Origin: Candidatus Acetothermia bacterium
Lineage (GTDB): Bacteria > Bipolaricaulota > Bipolaricaulia > Bipolaricaulales > Bipolaricaulaceae
Assembly (NCBI GenBank): GCA_003566155.1
Contig: PXEP01000099.1
Location: 1 to 40,356, forward strand
DNA length: 40,356 nt
Direction of reading: 5' to 3'
Each line of letters begins with the position of its first letter. Within the stretch, counting starts at the first letter, position 1. Below, piece after piece: positions 31,926-39,267 of this stretch. The translations under genes and the position numbers were made by a program. The notes beneath the pieces are model-generated. The model was not told the DNA's origin, searched no databases, and saw nothing but the letters and a program-made list of their open reading frames with translations.

Positions 31926-32591
31926 TTAGACGAACCCTTGCTCACGCAGAGATAGAATCCGACCAGGACAGACTATCAGGTGATCCGCCACCGGGATCCC
32001 CAGAGTGCGCCCAGCCTCCACCAGCTGCCTGGTCAGCGCCAGGTCCTCCGCACTGGGCTCGCACACCCCGGAGGGGTGATTGTGAGCCAGTATGATGGAC
32101 GCAGCTCTGTCCGTCACTGCATCGGCGAACACTTCGCGGGGGTGCACAAGCGCGGCATCCAGCAGACCTACTGTAACCACCCGTGTTGCCAACACTTCCC
32201 CAGCACCGCTCAGAGACAGACAGACGAAATGCTCCTGTTTTTTGCCCACGATGTCCCGGACATAGGGAAGGACGTCCGCCGGCTGTTGGATCACAGGACA
32301 CCCACTCAACAGCGTACGGCGTCCCAGCTCTAACGCCGCCATCACCCGGGATGCCGCCGCCCTTCCCACTCCAGGAACCGATTCCAGCTCGTGCAAAGTG
32401 GCTCCCAACAAGTGACCGTCAAACCGCCTCCAGATCTCCTCGGCCAGCTCCAGTACGCCCCGCCCGCGTCCCCCGCTACCCAACAGGAGAGCCAGCAAGT
32501 CCTGGTCAGAAAGAGCTTGCACACCTCGCGTTCGCAGTTTCTCGCGCGGACGGTCCACTGCCGGGAGCTCATGGACACTCTTTGCTTTCAT
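31926..32591 (-). CDS. radC: RadC-family JAB/MPN-domain protein
   Basis: A 221-residue protein with an N-terminal helix-hairpin-helix region (LHELESVPGVGRAAASRVMAAL) and a C-terminal JAB1/MPN metalloprotease-like domain with the metal motif HNHPSG followed by the Asp of SAEDLALT. RadC was named for a DNA repair phenotype that was later withdrawn; the biochemical role is unknown. ATG 32591 has GGAGGTAGG upstream and an N-terminus (HELPAVDRPREKL) typical of the family; the tracked start at 32669 runs through the promoter. It is divergent from xpt and precedes purB. Confidence 0.95.
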   Translation of the reverse strand: MKAKSVHELPAVDRPREKLRTRGVQALSDQDLLALLLGSGGRGRGVLELAEEIWRRFDGHLLGATLHELESVPGVGRAAASRVMAALELGRRTLLSGCPVIQQPADVLPYVRDIVGKKQEHFVCLSLSGAGEVLATRVVTVGLLDAALVHPREVFADAVTDRAASIILAHNHPSGVCEPSAEDLALTRQLVEAGRTLGIPVADHLIVCPGRILSLREQGFV

Positions 32592-32628
32592 ATGCCTACC
32601 TCCGCCCCCTAACACGTCGTTTTGCATC

Positions 32629-32634
32629 ATTATA
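32629..32634 (-). promoter_or_regulatory. -10 box of radC
   Basis: A perfect minus-strand TATAAT (32634-32629) lies 37 bases upstream of the radC ATG in the divergent radC/xpt gap. No clear -35 box is visible at 16-18 bases. Confidence 0.5.
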
Positions 32635-32686
32635 CACCGTCGTGGCCAAGGAGGCCTCCCAGGGGGCAAGTCCCCGGGCGCGTGGT

Positions 32687-32692
32687 TACAAT
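32687..32692 (+). promoter_or_regulatory. -10 box of xpt, implying a leaderless transcript
   Basis: TACAAT (32687-32692) ends six bases before the xpt ATG at 32699, so a start at the usual distance would be the A of ATG itself. There is no Shine-Dalgarno in the short remaining space. The -35 region is weak. Confidence 0.5.
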
Positions 32693-32698
32693 TGATAA

Positions 32699-33274
32699 AT
32701 GGAAGCGTTGAAGGCCTGGATCAGAGAGCAGGGAATCGTCTTGGGTCCCGAGTTTTTGCGCGTGGATGGTTTTCTCAATCACCGCATCAACCCCGAATTT
32801 GTGCAACTGGCCGGACAGGGACTGGCCTTAGCGTATGCAGACCGTGGTATCTCCTGTGTCCTCACGGCGGAAGCAGCCGGCAATGTTATCGCCTACGAGG
32901 CTGCCCGACGGCTGGGAGCCAGTGCGGTGTACGCTAAGAAAGGTCAGGCGGTCACCATGAGCAACGCCGTAAGCCGCCGCATCCACTCGCCGACCAAAGG
33001 GATACAGCAACATCTCTTCGTGTGCCGCGATTACCTAGGACCGGGGGAGCGGGTGCTGGTAGTAGATGATTTCCTACACCGGGGAACCACATCGTCCGCC
33101 CTGGCCGACATGGTCGCCGAGTGCGGCGGCGAGTTAGCCGGGTTCGGCTTTGTAATAGAGAAATGCGCCAGCGGCGGCAGGTCAGTACTGGAGCGGTTTG
33201 CGGTGCCCGTTGTCGCGCTGGCGCCCATCAGTCGCATGGACCCAGAGAGCGGAACGATTGCGTTCGCCGCTTAA
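32699..33274 (+). CDS. xpt: Xanthine phosphoribosyltransferase
   Basis: Xpt salvages xanthine with PRPP to XMP. The 191-residue product aligns along its length with the Bacillus enzyme: start MEALKAWIREQGIVLGPEFLRVDGFLNHRI, AYADRGISCVLTAEAAG, AVYAKKG, the PRPP motif VLVVDDFLHRGTTS, GFGFVIEKC and the C-terminal APISRMDPESGTIAF. No purine riboswitch was found upstream, and the gene appears to be read from a leaderless message. It lies six bases before guaA, which turns the XMP it makes into GMP, so the two form a salvage operon. Confidence 0.94.
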   Translation: MEALKAWIREQGIVLGPEFLRVDGFLNHRINPEFVQLAGQGLALAYADRGISCVLTAEAAGNVIAYEAARRLGASAVYAKKGQAVTMSNAVSRRIHSPTKGIQQHLFVCRDYLGPGERVLVVDDFLHRGTTSSALADMVAECGGELAGFGFVIEKCASGGRSVLERFAVPVVALAPISRMDPESGTIAFAA

Positions 33275-33280
33275 CTTGTT

Positions 33281-34795
33281 ATGAGTGTTGTCATACTGGA
33301 CTTCGGTTCCCAGTACACTCACTTGATCGCAAGGCGCCTTCGTGAGCTGAATACTTTCTCGGCAGTCGTCTCCGGCGACGCGCCACTGGCCGAGATCGAG
33401 CGCTACCGACCTCAGGCGCTGATCCTGTCGGGAAGCCCCGCTTCGATCTTCGAGCGGGGTGCACCACGTCCACAGCCGGAGGTGCTCCGCTGTGGGCTTC
33501 CCATGCTAGGCATCTGTTACGGCATGCACTGCCTGACGGAGGCGCTCGGGGGAGCCTTTGTGCACGGCGATCGCCGCGAGGATGGACGCGCTACGGTTTT
33601 CCATACCCGGGGGCCCCTGTTTCGCGGCCTCCCGGAGTCCATGCCAGTGTGGATGAGCCACGCCGACGCGGTCAAGGAGCTTCCTTCCGGCTGGCAGACG
33701 GCAGCGTCCAGCACCGATTGCCCCATTGCCGCAGCCCATACCGCTGACGGTCGACTGGCCGGCGTCCAATTCCACCCTGAAGTAACCCACACTCCCCACG
33801 GAACAGCCATCTTGCGCAACTTCCTTGACATGGCCGGCGTCGAGCGCGCCTGGACCCCAAGCAACATACTGGACACGCTCGTGGACCAGGTACGGACCAA
33901 AGTGGTTACTAATCGGGTGTTGCTCGGGCTCTCCGGCGGCGTGGACTCCACCACCCTAGCGGCGTTGCTAGCCCATGCCGGCGTCGATCACCACGCGGTG
34001 TTCGTTGACCACGGACTTCTCCGAGCGGGAGAACGCAGGCAAGTCGAGTCCGCTATGCACACTCAGGGAGTGAGCTTGGTGACCGTCGACGCCCAGAAGC
34101 TTTTCTTGAACCGCCTCAAGGGAATCACCGACCCCGAGGACAAGCGGCGTGCCATTGGCGCAGCGTTCGTCGAGGTTTTCGAACAAGAGGCCCTCCGCCG
34201 AGGCCCATTCGATTTTCTGGCGCAGGGCACGCTCTATCCTGACGTAATCGAATCGGCGGGGGCGAAAGGGGCGGCGAACATCAAGAGCCATCACAATGTC
34301 GGAGGGCTGCCCGAGCGGCTGGGGTTTGAGCTTCTGGAACCGTTCCGATTTCTGTTCAAGGACGAAGTACGCGAACTCGGCCGTTGCCTGGGGCTGCCCG
34401 ATGAACTGCGCCTGCGCCACCCGTTCCCCGGCCCTGGCTTGGCAGTCCGGATCTTGGGCGAAGTTACGCCCGAGCGGCTGGACATCCTGCGCCGGGCGGA
34501 CGCCCAGTTCATCGACGCCTTACGCGAGCACGGCCTGTACAGCCAGGTGTGGCAAGCGTTGGCGGTCTTGACCCCAGTGCGGAGCACAGGCGTATCCGGC
34601 GACGGCCGCACATACGGCCACGTGATCGCCCTGCGGGCGGTGACCAGCAGCGACGGGATGACGGCCGATTGGGCCCAACTGCCCCAGGAGTTCCTGGACC
34701 ACGTAGCTGGCCGGATCATCCGCCGGGTCCCCGAGGTGGGCCGGGTGGTCTACGACATCACAAGCAAGCCCCCGGCCACTATCGAGTGGGAGTGA
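33281..34795 (+). CDS. guaA: GMP synthase (glutamine-hydrolysing)
   Basis: GuaA aminates XMP to GMP with glutamine and ATP. The 504-residue protein has a complete class I amidotransferase domain (nucleophile Cys in LGICYGMHC; His and Glu in FHPEV), the ATP-pyrophosphatase loop LSGGVDSTT, and the C-terminal dimerisation domain ending RVVYDITSKPPATIEWE, the canonical GuaA end. It begins six bases after the xpt stop with no Shine-Dalgarno, suggesting translation coupled to xpt. Its last 17 bases overlap the convergent tyrosine phenol-lyase gene. Confidence 0.97.
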   Translation: MSVVILDFGSQYTHLIARRLRELNTFSAVVSGDAPLAEIERYRPQALILSGSPASIFERGAPRPQPEVLRCGLPMLGICYGMHCLTEALGGAFVHGDRREDGRATVFHTRGPLFRGLPESMPVWMSHADAVKELPSGWQTAASSTDCPIAAAHTADGRLAGVQFHPEVTHTPHGTAILRNFLDMAGVERAWTPSNILDTLVDQVRTKVVTNRVLLGLSGGVDSTTLAALLAHAGVDHHAVFVDHGLLRAGERRQVESAMHTQGVSLVTVDAQKLFLNRLKGITDPEDKRRAIGAAFVEVFEQEALRRGPFDFLAQGTLYPDVIESAGAKGAANIKSHHNVGGLPERLGFELLEPFRFLFKDEVRELGRCLGLPDELRLRHPFPGPGLAVRILGEVTPERLDILRRADAQFIDALREHGLYSQVWQALAVLTPVRSTGVSGDGRTYGHVIALRAVTSSDGMTADWAQLPQEFLDHVAGRIIRRVPEVGRVVYDITSKPPATIEWE

Positions 34796-36170
34796 CCGGC
34801 TCGAACCGTGCTTGGAAGAAACGCAGCACCTCGGGCTCGTAGGTGAACTTGAGTCCAGGTATGCGCTCCCGCCGCCGGAAGACGTCGATCACTGACTCAG
34901 CCGCGTACTCCATATGGGTCTGTGTGTACACACGGCGCGGCACGGTTAAGCGGACCAGCTCCAAGGGGGGCCGCCTATTCTGCCCGCTTTCCGGGTCCCG
35001 TCCCGCGCTTACATTCCCCCGTTCCATGCTGCGCACCCCCCCCTCCATGTAGATCTGGGCAGCAAGCATCTGGGCGGGAAACAGGTCCTGGTCAAGATGT
35101 GGAAGAAACGCCTGTGCGTCCAAGAACACTCCGTGTCCCCCACACGGGTGCACCAGTGGGACGCCCTCCTCGTCGAGCATTCCATGCAGAAGCCTCAGCT
35201 GGCTTACGCGAGCAGCGAGATAGTCAGCGTCACACACCTCGCCCAGCCCGATGGCTAAAGCTTCCATATCGCGCCCGGCCATGCCGCCGTACGTGTGCAA
35301 TCCCTCGTACACCACGACCATTCTGCGGCAGCGCTCGAACAGTTCCTCCTGCCCTTTGTGAAAGGCCAGGAACCCGCCGATGTTGACCAGTCCATCCTTC
35401 TTAGCGCTCATCCACGCCCCGTCGCTGTGGGCACAGATCTCCCGCATAATGTCCCGTACGGACCAGTCCGAGTACCCCTCCTCGCGTTCCTTGATGAAGT
35501 AAGCGTTCTCCGCGATACGGGTGATATCCATGAAGATCCGGATGCCACGACGCTCGCAGAATTGGCGGACTTCCTTCAGATTGGCCAAGCTGAAGGGTTG
35601 ACCGCCGGCCATGTTGACGTTGGGCGCCATACTCACCATGCGCACCCGCTCCGGACCGTACTTGTCGACCAATGCCCGCAGCTTCTCCAGATCGACGTTT
35701 CCTTTCCACAGACACTTGGAAGCCGGATCATGGGCCTCGTCCACAATCACATCTTGGAACACGCCTCCAGCCAGCTCGGCGTGTTGGCGGGTGGTGGTGA
35801 AATACATGTTCATCGGCACCACATCACCAGCCTGAACGAAATTCTGGAAGAAGAGGTGCTCCGCCCCACGGCCTTGATGGGTGGGAACCGTGTACGCATA
35901 TCCGAGTATCTCTTCCACCGCTTCGCACAGGTGGTCGAAATTGCGGCTCCCGGCATAGGCCTCATCGCCTCGCATCAGACCTGCCCACTGCACCTCGCTC
36001 ATCGCGCTGGTGCCACTGTCGGTCAGAAGATCGATGAACACGTCCTTGCTCTTTAGGAGGAACGTGTTGTAGCCCGCCTCCTCCATACACTGCTGGCGAT
36101 ACTCCCTAGTGGTGACCTGAAGGGGTTCCACCATCTTGATCTTGTACGGCTCGGGGATGCAACGCGGCAT
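34779..36170 (-). CDS. tpl: Tyrosine phenol-lyase (PLP-dependent beta-eliminating lyase)
   Basis: This enzyme splits L-tyrosine into phenol, pyruvate and ammonia. The 463-residue protein matches the TPL/tryptophanase family throughout: LTDSGTSAMSEVQWAG, PTHQGRGAE, SAKKDGLVNIGGF with the PLP lysine, YGGMAGRDMEA, and a C-terminal VRLTVPRRVYT. The residues that separate the two enzymes are TPL-like: NMYFTTTR has Thr where tryptophanase has Asp, and GVRSMERG has Arg where tryptophanase has Val or Ile. ATG 36170 has GAGGAGGCGG upstream; the tracked 36242 start runs through the promoter. It is divergent from a DUF362/ferredoxin gene and convergent with guaA. It could supply pyruvate and ammonia during amino-acid fermentation. 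Confidence 0.9.
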   Translation of the reverse strand: MPRCIPEPYKIKMVEPLQVTTREYRQQCMEEAGYNTFLLKSKDVFIDLLTDSGTSAMSEVQWAGLMRGDEAYAGSRNFDHLCEAVEEILGYAYTVPTHQGRGAEHLFFQNFVQAGDVVPMNMYFTTTRQHAELAGGVFQDVIVDEAHDPASKCLWKGNVDLEKLRALVDKYGPERVRMVSMAPNVNMAGGQPFSLANLKEVRQFCERRGIRIFMDITRIAENAYFIKEREEGYSDWSVRDIMREICAHSDGAWMSAKKDGLVNIGGFLAFHKGQEELFERCRRMVVVYEGLHTYGGMAGRDMEALAIGLGEVCDADYLAARVSQLRLLHGMLDEEGVPLVHPCGGHGVFLDAQAFLPHLDQDLFPAQMLAAQIYMEGGVRSMERGNVSAGRDPESGQNRRPPLELVRLTVPRRVYTQTHMEYAAESVIDVFRRRERIPGLKFTYEPEVLRFFQARFEPVTPTR

Positions 36171-36200
36171 ATTCCGCCTCCTCTCATGGGATTGTGCGTG

Positions 36201-36229
36201 ATGATAGTGCAGTAGGTGCGTTTTGGCCA
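36201..36229 (-). promoter_or_regulatory. Promoter of tpl
   Basis: On the minus strand TGGCCA (36229-36224), 17 bases, TATCAT (36206-36201). The -10 matches the consensus at five positions; the start would be about 24 bases before the ATG and its GAGGAGG site. Confidence 0.65.
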
Positions 36230-36273
36230 TCGGCCGTGGCACCCGGCGCGTTGCTTGCGCAATATGGGTGACT

Positions 36274-37446
36274 ATGGACAGAGCGCAGGTCGCCCTCGTT
36301 CGATGTACGACCTACCGGCAGCGGGAACTGACCCCTGCCGTTCACCGGGCATGTGATCTGCTCGGCGGACTGGAGAAGCACCTCCGACCCACCGATCGGG
36401 TACTGGTCAAGGTGAACCACCTGTCCCCACCGTCGCCGCCGGAGCGGGCCATCGTCACCCATCCGGAGTTCACCCGCGCAGTACTGGAACACATCATGGA
36501 GATAACGCCGCACGTTGCGTTCGGCGACGATGTTCAGGGCGAGGGCGACCCGTTTGCGGTCTCAGGCTATCGCAAGCTGGCCAGCGAGCTGGGGGCTCAG
36601 TTGATCAACTTCAAGGAACACGGTTTTCACGAGATCGACTGCTCTGGACAGGTGCTGGACAAGCTGTTCGTGGCCCGTGACATCCTGGAAGCGGATGTCG
36701 TGGTCAACCTCCCTAAACTCAAGACGCACAGTTTGACCACGCTCACCGGGGCGGTGAAGAACCTCTACGGAACCATACCCGCAGGCCACCGTTCACATTG
36801 CCACGGACGCTTCAGCAAACCCGAGGAGTTCGCCCAGGCGCTCGTGGACATCTATGCCGCCGTGCCTCCCACCATCCAGCTAATGGACGCCGTCAAGGGA
36901 ATGGAGGGGGAAGGGCCGGCCGGCGGCCAGCCACGAGACATAGGGTACATCGTGGCGGGGTTCGACGGGGTAGCCGTGGATGCGATCGCAGCACGCCTCA
37001 TAGGGCTTGATCCCCAAGATATCGGCATGATAAGCGCAGCCCACTGGCGCGGAGTTGGCGTCGGAGACACCGATGACATCGACCTGGTCGGCGACACGCT
37101 CGAGGATGCCGTCGTACCAGGCTTCCAGCTCCCCAGCGCCGCCACCACACGCTACCTGCGACGTGTGCCCGCTCCGATCGCCCGTCTGTTTACCGGCCAG
37201 CTGTCGCCCCGTCCGACGATTCACACCGCCCGCTGCGTGGGCTGTGCCGCGTGCGCCAACATCTGTCCAACAGGAGCCGCGGCCATGCACCAAGGCAAAG
37301 CGCACATAGCACGACGCAGATGTATTCGCTGCATGTGTTGCCACGAGGTATGCCGCTACGACGCTGTTCTGCTGCAGCGCCCGCCGCACGGACGAGCCCT
37401 GCACAGGATCCTTCAGGCCGCTCGCCGCGGACTGAGCACGCTCTGA
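36274..37446 (+). CDS. DUF362-domain protein with C-terminal two-[4Fe-4S] ferredoxin domain
   Basis: A 390-residue iron-sulfur protein. Residues 1-300 form a DUF362 domain (VALVRCTTY, VLVKVNHLSPP, FGDDVQGEG, VVNLPKLKTHSLTTLTGAVKNLYGTIP, GVAVDAIAARLIGLDP). The C-terminus has two tetracysteine motifs of bacterial ferredoxin type, CVGCAACANICPTG and CIRCMCCHEVC. Proteins of this kind occur widely in anaerobes; their substrates are unknown, and the fold suggests an electron-transfer or maturation role. ATG 36274 has GGGTGA upstream. It is divergent from tpl across a short shared promoter region, so the two may be co-regulated. It is cytoplasmic by lack of a signal peptide. Confidence 0.9.
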   Translation: MDRAQVALVRCTTYRQRELTPAVHRACDLLGGLEKHLRPTDRVLVKVNHLSPPSPPERAIVTHPEFTRAVLEHIMEITPHVAFGDDVQGEGDPFAVSGYRKLASELGAQLINFKEHGFHEIDCSGQVLDKLFVARDILEADVVVNLPKLKTHSLTTLTGAVKNLYGTIPAGHRSHCHGRFSKPEEFAQALVDIYAAVPPTIQLMDAVKGMEGEGPAGGQPRDIGYIVAGFDGVAVDAIAARLIGLDPQDIGMISAAHWRGVGVGDTDDIDLVGDTLEDAVVPGFQLPSAATTRYLRRVPAPIARLFTGQLSPRPTIHTARCVGCAACANICPTGAAAMHQGKAHIARRRCIRCMCCHEVCRYDAVLLQRPPHGRALHRILQAARRGLSTL

Positions 37447-37460
37447 CGCTGATGGGAAAG

Positions 37461-38363
37461 CTACGCCTCCCCTCGGCGCCGCGCCATCCAAGACCAGTGT
37501 CCTCCAACGCGAGCTCCCCAACGCTCAACCGTCCGGCGCGTCTCCATGTCGCTGTCCCATAGCGCAACCCGCAGGCTGCGCACGCCTCTCCTGCTCAGCT
37601 CCTCGGCCACTACCCTAAGGAGCAGCACATTGTGGCCTCTCTCCGCAGGGGGGCACAACCGCACTTGCCCCCACTCCCGGTATTTGCTGTACTCAACTCC
37701 CGCAGGCTCCCCCCGGGGGCCCACCACGAGCCCGTCCACGAGCCCAAGCCAAGAGAGCACCGGTGCGCCATAGGCGCCATCAACCGTCACCGCCCGCGCA
37801 AGGTCCCCCGCGGCCATCGCGCGCCCAACGAGCGCCCGTCGCTGTCGCCAACGCAACCACCGAACCCGTTCCTCTGAGGACAAACTCACCGACAGCGGAA
37901 GCGCCAATTCATAGTCCTGCACCCCGCCCAACTGGGCAAACCCCAGGCGAGCCAGCGCCCCCCGTCCCCAGCCCTCATATGCCGGTAGAGCTCGGATGAG
38001 GCGCGTTCTCATGCCGTCGTGTTCAGCGACCACCCGCTGGAGAAATGCCCCGGCCACTCCTGTACCACGGACATCACCATGCAGCACGAGACCAGTCAGG
38101 CGAGGAATCTGCTCGCCCAGTTGCCCCAGCACCCCGACCAACTGCCCGTCCTGGTAAGCCACCCAGAGTTCAGCTGCACTGCCCAAGACGTGAAGCGCCC
38201 CCAACGGCAACCGCCGACAGCGGAGGAGCTTGCGCATGAGACTTCTTACCGCCCCTAAGTCCAGCGCATCCGGTGCCCAGTCGGCGGGGAAACTCTCCCG
38301 CCACAGATCGATCGCCGAGGCGGCCTCCACGGTTGTCCCCCGTCGCACGTACAGTTCTGCCAC
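37461..38363 (-). CDS. Protein with two GNAT-like acetyltransferase halves
   Basis: A 300-residue protein of probable tandem GNAT fold. The first half (about 60-150) has a typical strand ELWVAYQDGQLVGVLGQ, then LTGLVLHGDVRGTGVAGAFLQRVV where the acetyl-CoA-binding loop is expected, then LARLGFAQLG. The second half (about 180-300) repeats the theme more loosely, with GHNVLLLRVVAEELSRRG and ETRRTVERWGARVGG. The acceptor is unknown. GTG 38363 is taken from the open frame; a minus-strand TAAAAT (38374-38369) lies only five bases upstream, so the message may be leaderless, although a GGAG is also present. It ends 14 bases from the convergent DUF362 gene. Confidence 0.75.
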   Translation of the reverse strand: MAELYVRRGTTVEAASAIDLWRESFPADWAPDALDLGAVRSLMRKLLRCRRLPLGALHVLGSAAELWVAYQDGQLVGVLGQLGEQIPRLTGLVLHGDVRGTGVAGAFLQRVVAEHDGMRTRLIRALPAYEGWGRGALARLGFAQLGGVQDYELALPLSVSLSSEERVRWLRWRQRRALVGRAMAAGDLARAVTVDGAYGAPVLSWLGLVDGLVVGPRGEPAGVEYSKYREWGQVRLCPPAERGHNVLLLRVVAEELSRRGVRSLRVALWDSDMETRRTVERWGARVGGHWSWMARRRGEA

Positions 38364-38406
38364 ACTCCATTTTAGAATCTCGTCGGAGGAATATCGCGCT
38401 CGCAGA

Positions 38407-38415
38407 TGCTATGCT
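38407..38415 (+). promoter_or_regulatory. Extended -10 promoter of the NifU-type gene
   Basis: TGCTATGCT (38407-38415) is an extended -10 element, about 44 bases before the ATG. No good -35 box was found, which an extended -10 can tolerate. Confidence 0.45.
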
Positions 38416-38458
38416 TTGGGGTACAGCGACCAGGCAAGAACTTGGAGGGGATAGGACG

Positions 38459-38680
38459 ATGGAACAGGAAGTGCGCCAAGCATTGGAGACCGTCCGCACA
38501 GCGCTGCAGGCTGATGGCGGGGATGTAGAGCTGGTGGAAGTCACCGAGGACAATGTAGTCCGAGTACGGCTTACCGGCGCCTGCCATTCCTGCCCCATGG
38601 CCTCGATAACGCTTCAGGAAACTGTGGCACGATACCTGAAGGAGCAGGTCCCACAAGTGGCAGACGTGGAGGCAGTCTAA
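38459..38680 (+). CDS. NifU C-terminal domain-type iron-sulfur scaffold protein
   Basis: A 73-residue protein made only of the NifU C-terminal (Nfu) domain, which carries and hands over [4Fe-4S] clusters. It shows the helix EQEVRQALETVRTALQADGGDVELV and the cluster motif CHSCPMASITLQ with the C-x-x-C pair, then VARYLKEQVPQV. The start ATG 38459 follows GGAGGGGATAGG. The tracked frame opens at 38273 only because it is read through the divergent promoter region. It could supply clusters to the iron-sulfur proteins here (PyrK, the DUF362/ferredoxin protein), which is inference. A terminator follows. Confidence 0.93.
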   Translation: MEQEVRQALETVRTALQADGGDVELVEVTEDNVVRVRLTGACHSCPMASITLQETVARYLKEQVPQVADVEAV

Positions 38681-38746
38681 ACGGCAGCGACATAAACGGT
38701 ACGCCACTACGCGACCGGATTCGCCCCGCACATCGGGCAGCAAAAT

Positions 38747-38774
38747 GGCCCGCCTTCGGCGGGCCTTACTTCTT
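38747..38774 (+). terminator. Terminator after the NifU-type gene
   Basis: GGCCCGCC (38747-38754) pairs with GGCGGGCC (38758-38765) over a TTC loop, which can also be read as a cUUCGg tetraloop. It is followed by TTACTTCTT. On the minus strand the stem is followed by ATTTTG, so it may work in both directions. Confidence 0.75.
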
Positions 38775-38793
38775 AAATACGACTGCCGCGCCC

Positions 38794-38851
38794 CCCTGTC
38801 AAGGGGTCATGCCCCAGCGAGCCGACCCCTTGTGCTGACGACCCTGTCAAG
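38794..38851. repeat. Direct repeats flanking an inverted repeat in a gene-free gap
   Basis: Two perfect 10-base direct repeats CCCTGTCAAG (38794-38803 and 38842-38851) flank, and the first overlaps, a perfect 9-bp inverted repeat CAAGGGGTC (38800-38808) / GACCCCTTG (38824-38832) with a 15-base loop. Read on the minus strand, each direct repeat contains a consensus -35 box, TTGACA. The function is unknown. Confidence 0.6.
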
Positions 38852-38876
38852 TCCTCCCTGGACAACACCGGGAGCT

Positions 38877-39119
38877 CTACGGAGAGCAATCATCGGCCCA
38901 CGCGGGAAGTCCGCGCATAAAGAGGTCCGCCCTCCTTAGCGCACGTTCTCGATCGATCCCTTGCCATTCGGCCATCCAGCTTGCGATCCCCTGTTGGACC
39001 TGTTCTCGCGACAGCAGTCTCCCCTGCTCGTCCGTGCAGTACTTGCAGTAGTTGTCCGATGGACCTTGAACTTCAGGCGCCTCCAGCGGCATGGTACACG
39101 CGTGGCAATAACGCCCCAT
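38877..39119 (-). CDS. Small zinc-ribbon protein
   Basis: An 80-residue protein of the putative zinc-ribbon family (PF12674-like). Two knuckles are visible near the N-terminus: YCHACTMPLEAP and NYCKYCTDEQGRLLSRE. The rest, about residues 38-80, is helical (QQGIASWMAEWQGIDRERALRRADLFMRGLPAW). The start ATG 39119 has AAGGAGGCAAC directly upstream. Relatives occur in many anaerobes with no known role; protein or nucleic-acid binding is possible. It is divergent from the S10 peptidase gene. Confidence 0.85.
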   Translation of the reverse strand: MGRYCHACTMPLEAPEVQGPSDNYCKYCTDEQGRLLSREQVQQGIASWMAEWQGIDRERALRRADLFMRGLPAWADDCSP

Positions 39120-39267
39120 GTTGCCTCCTTGTGCGGGAATCCCCGCATACGTGTCCCCGCATCATATCCCCCAGGGAGTCCCCCCGCACGCGGCGTCCCC
39201 GGCGGTCCCCGATGGCGGTAAAATGGTCGGCAGTTGTGAACTAACTCCAAGGAAGGAGCGATGCCCG

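Noticed and set aside
32592-32698. Purine or xanthine riboswitch before xpt
   Set aside because: The -10 box is too close to the start codon for any leader aptamer.
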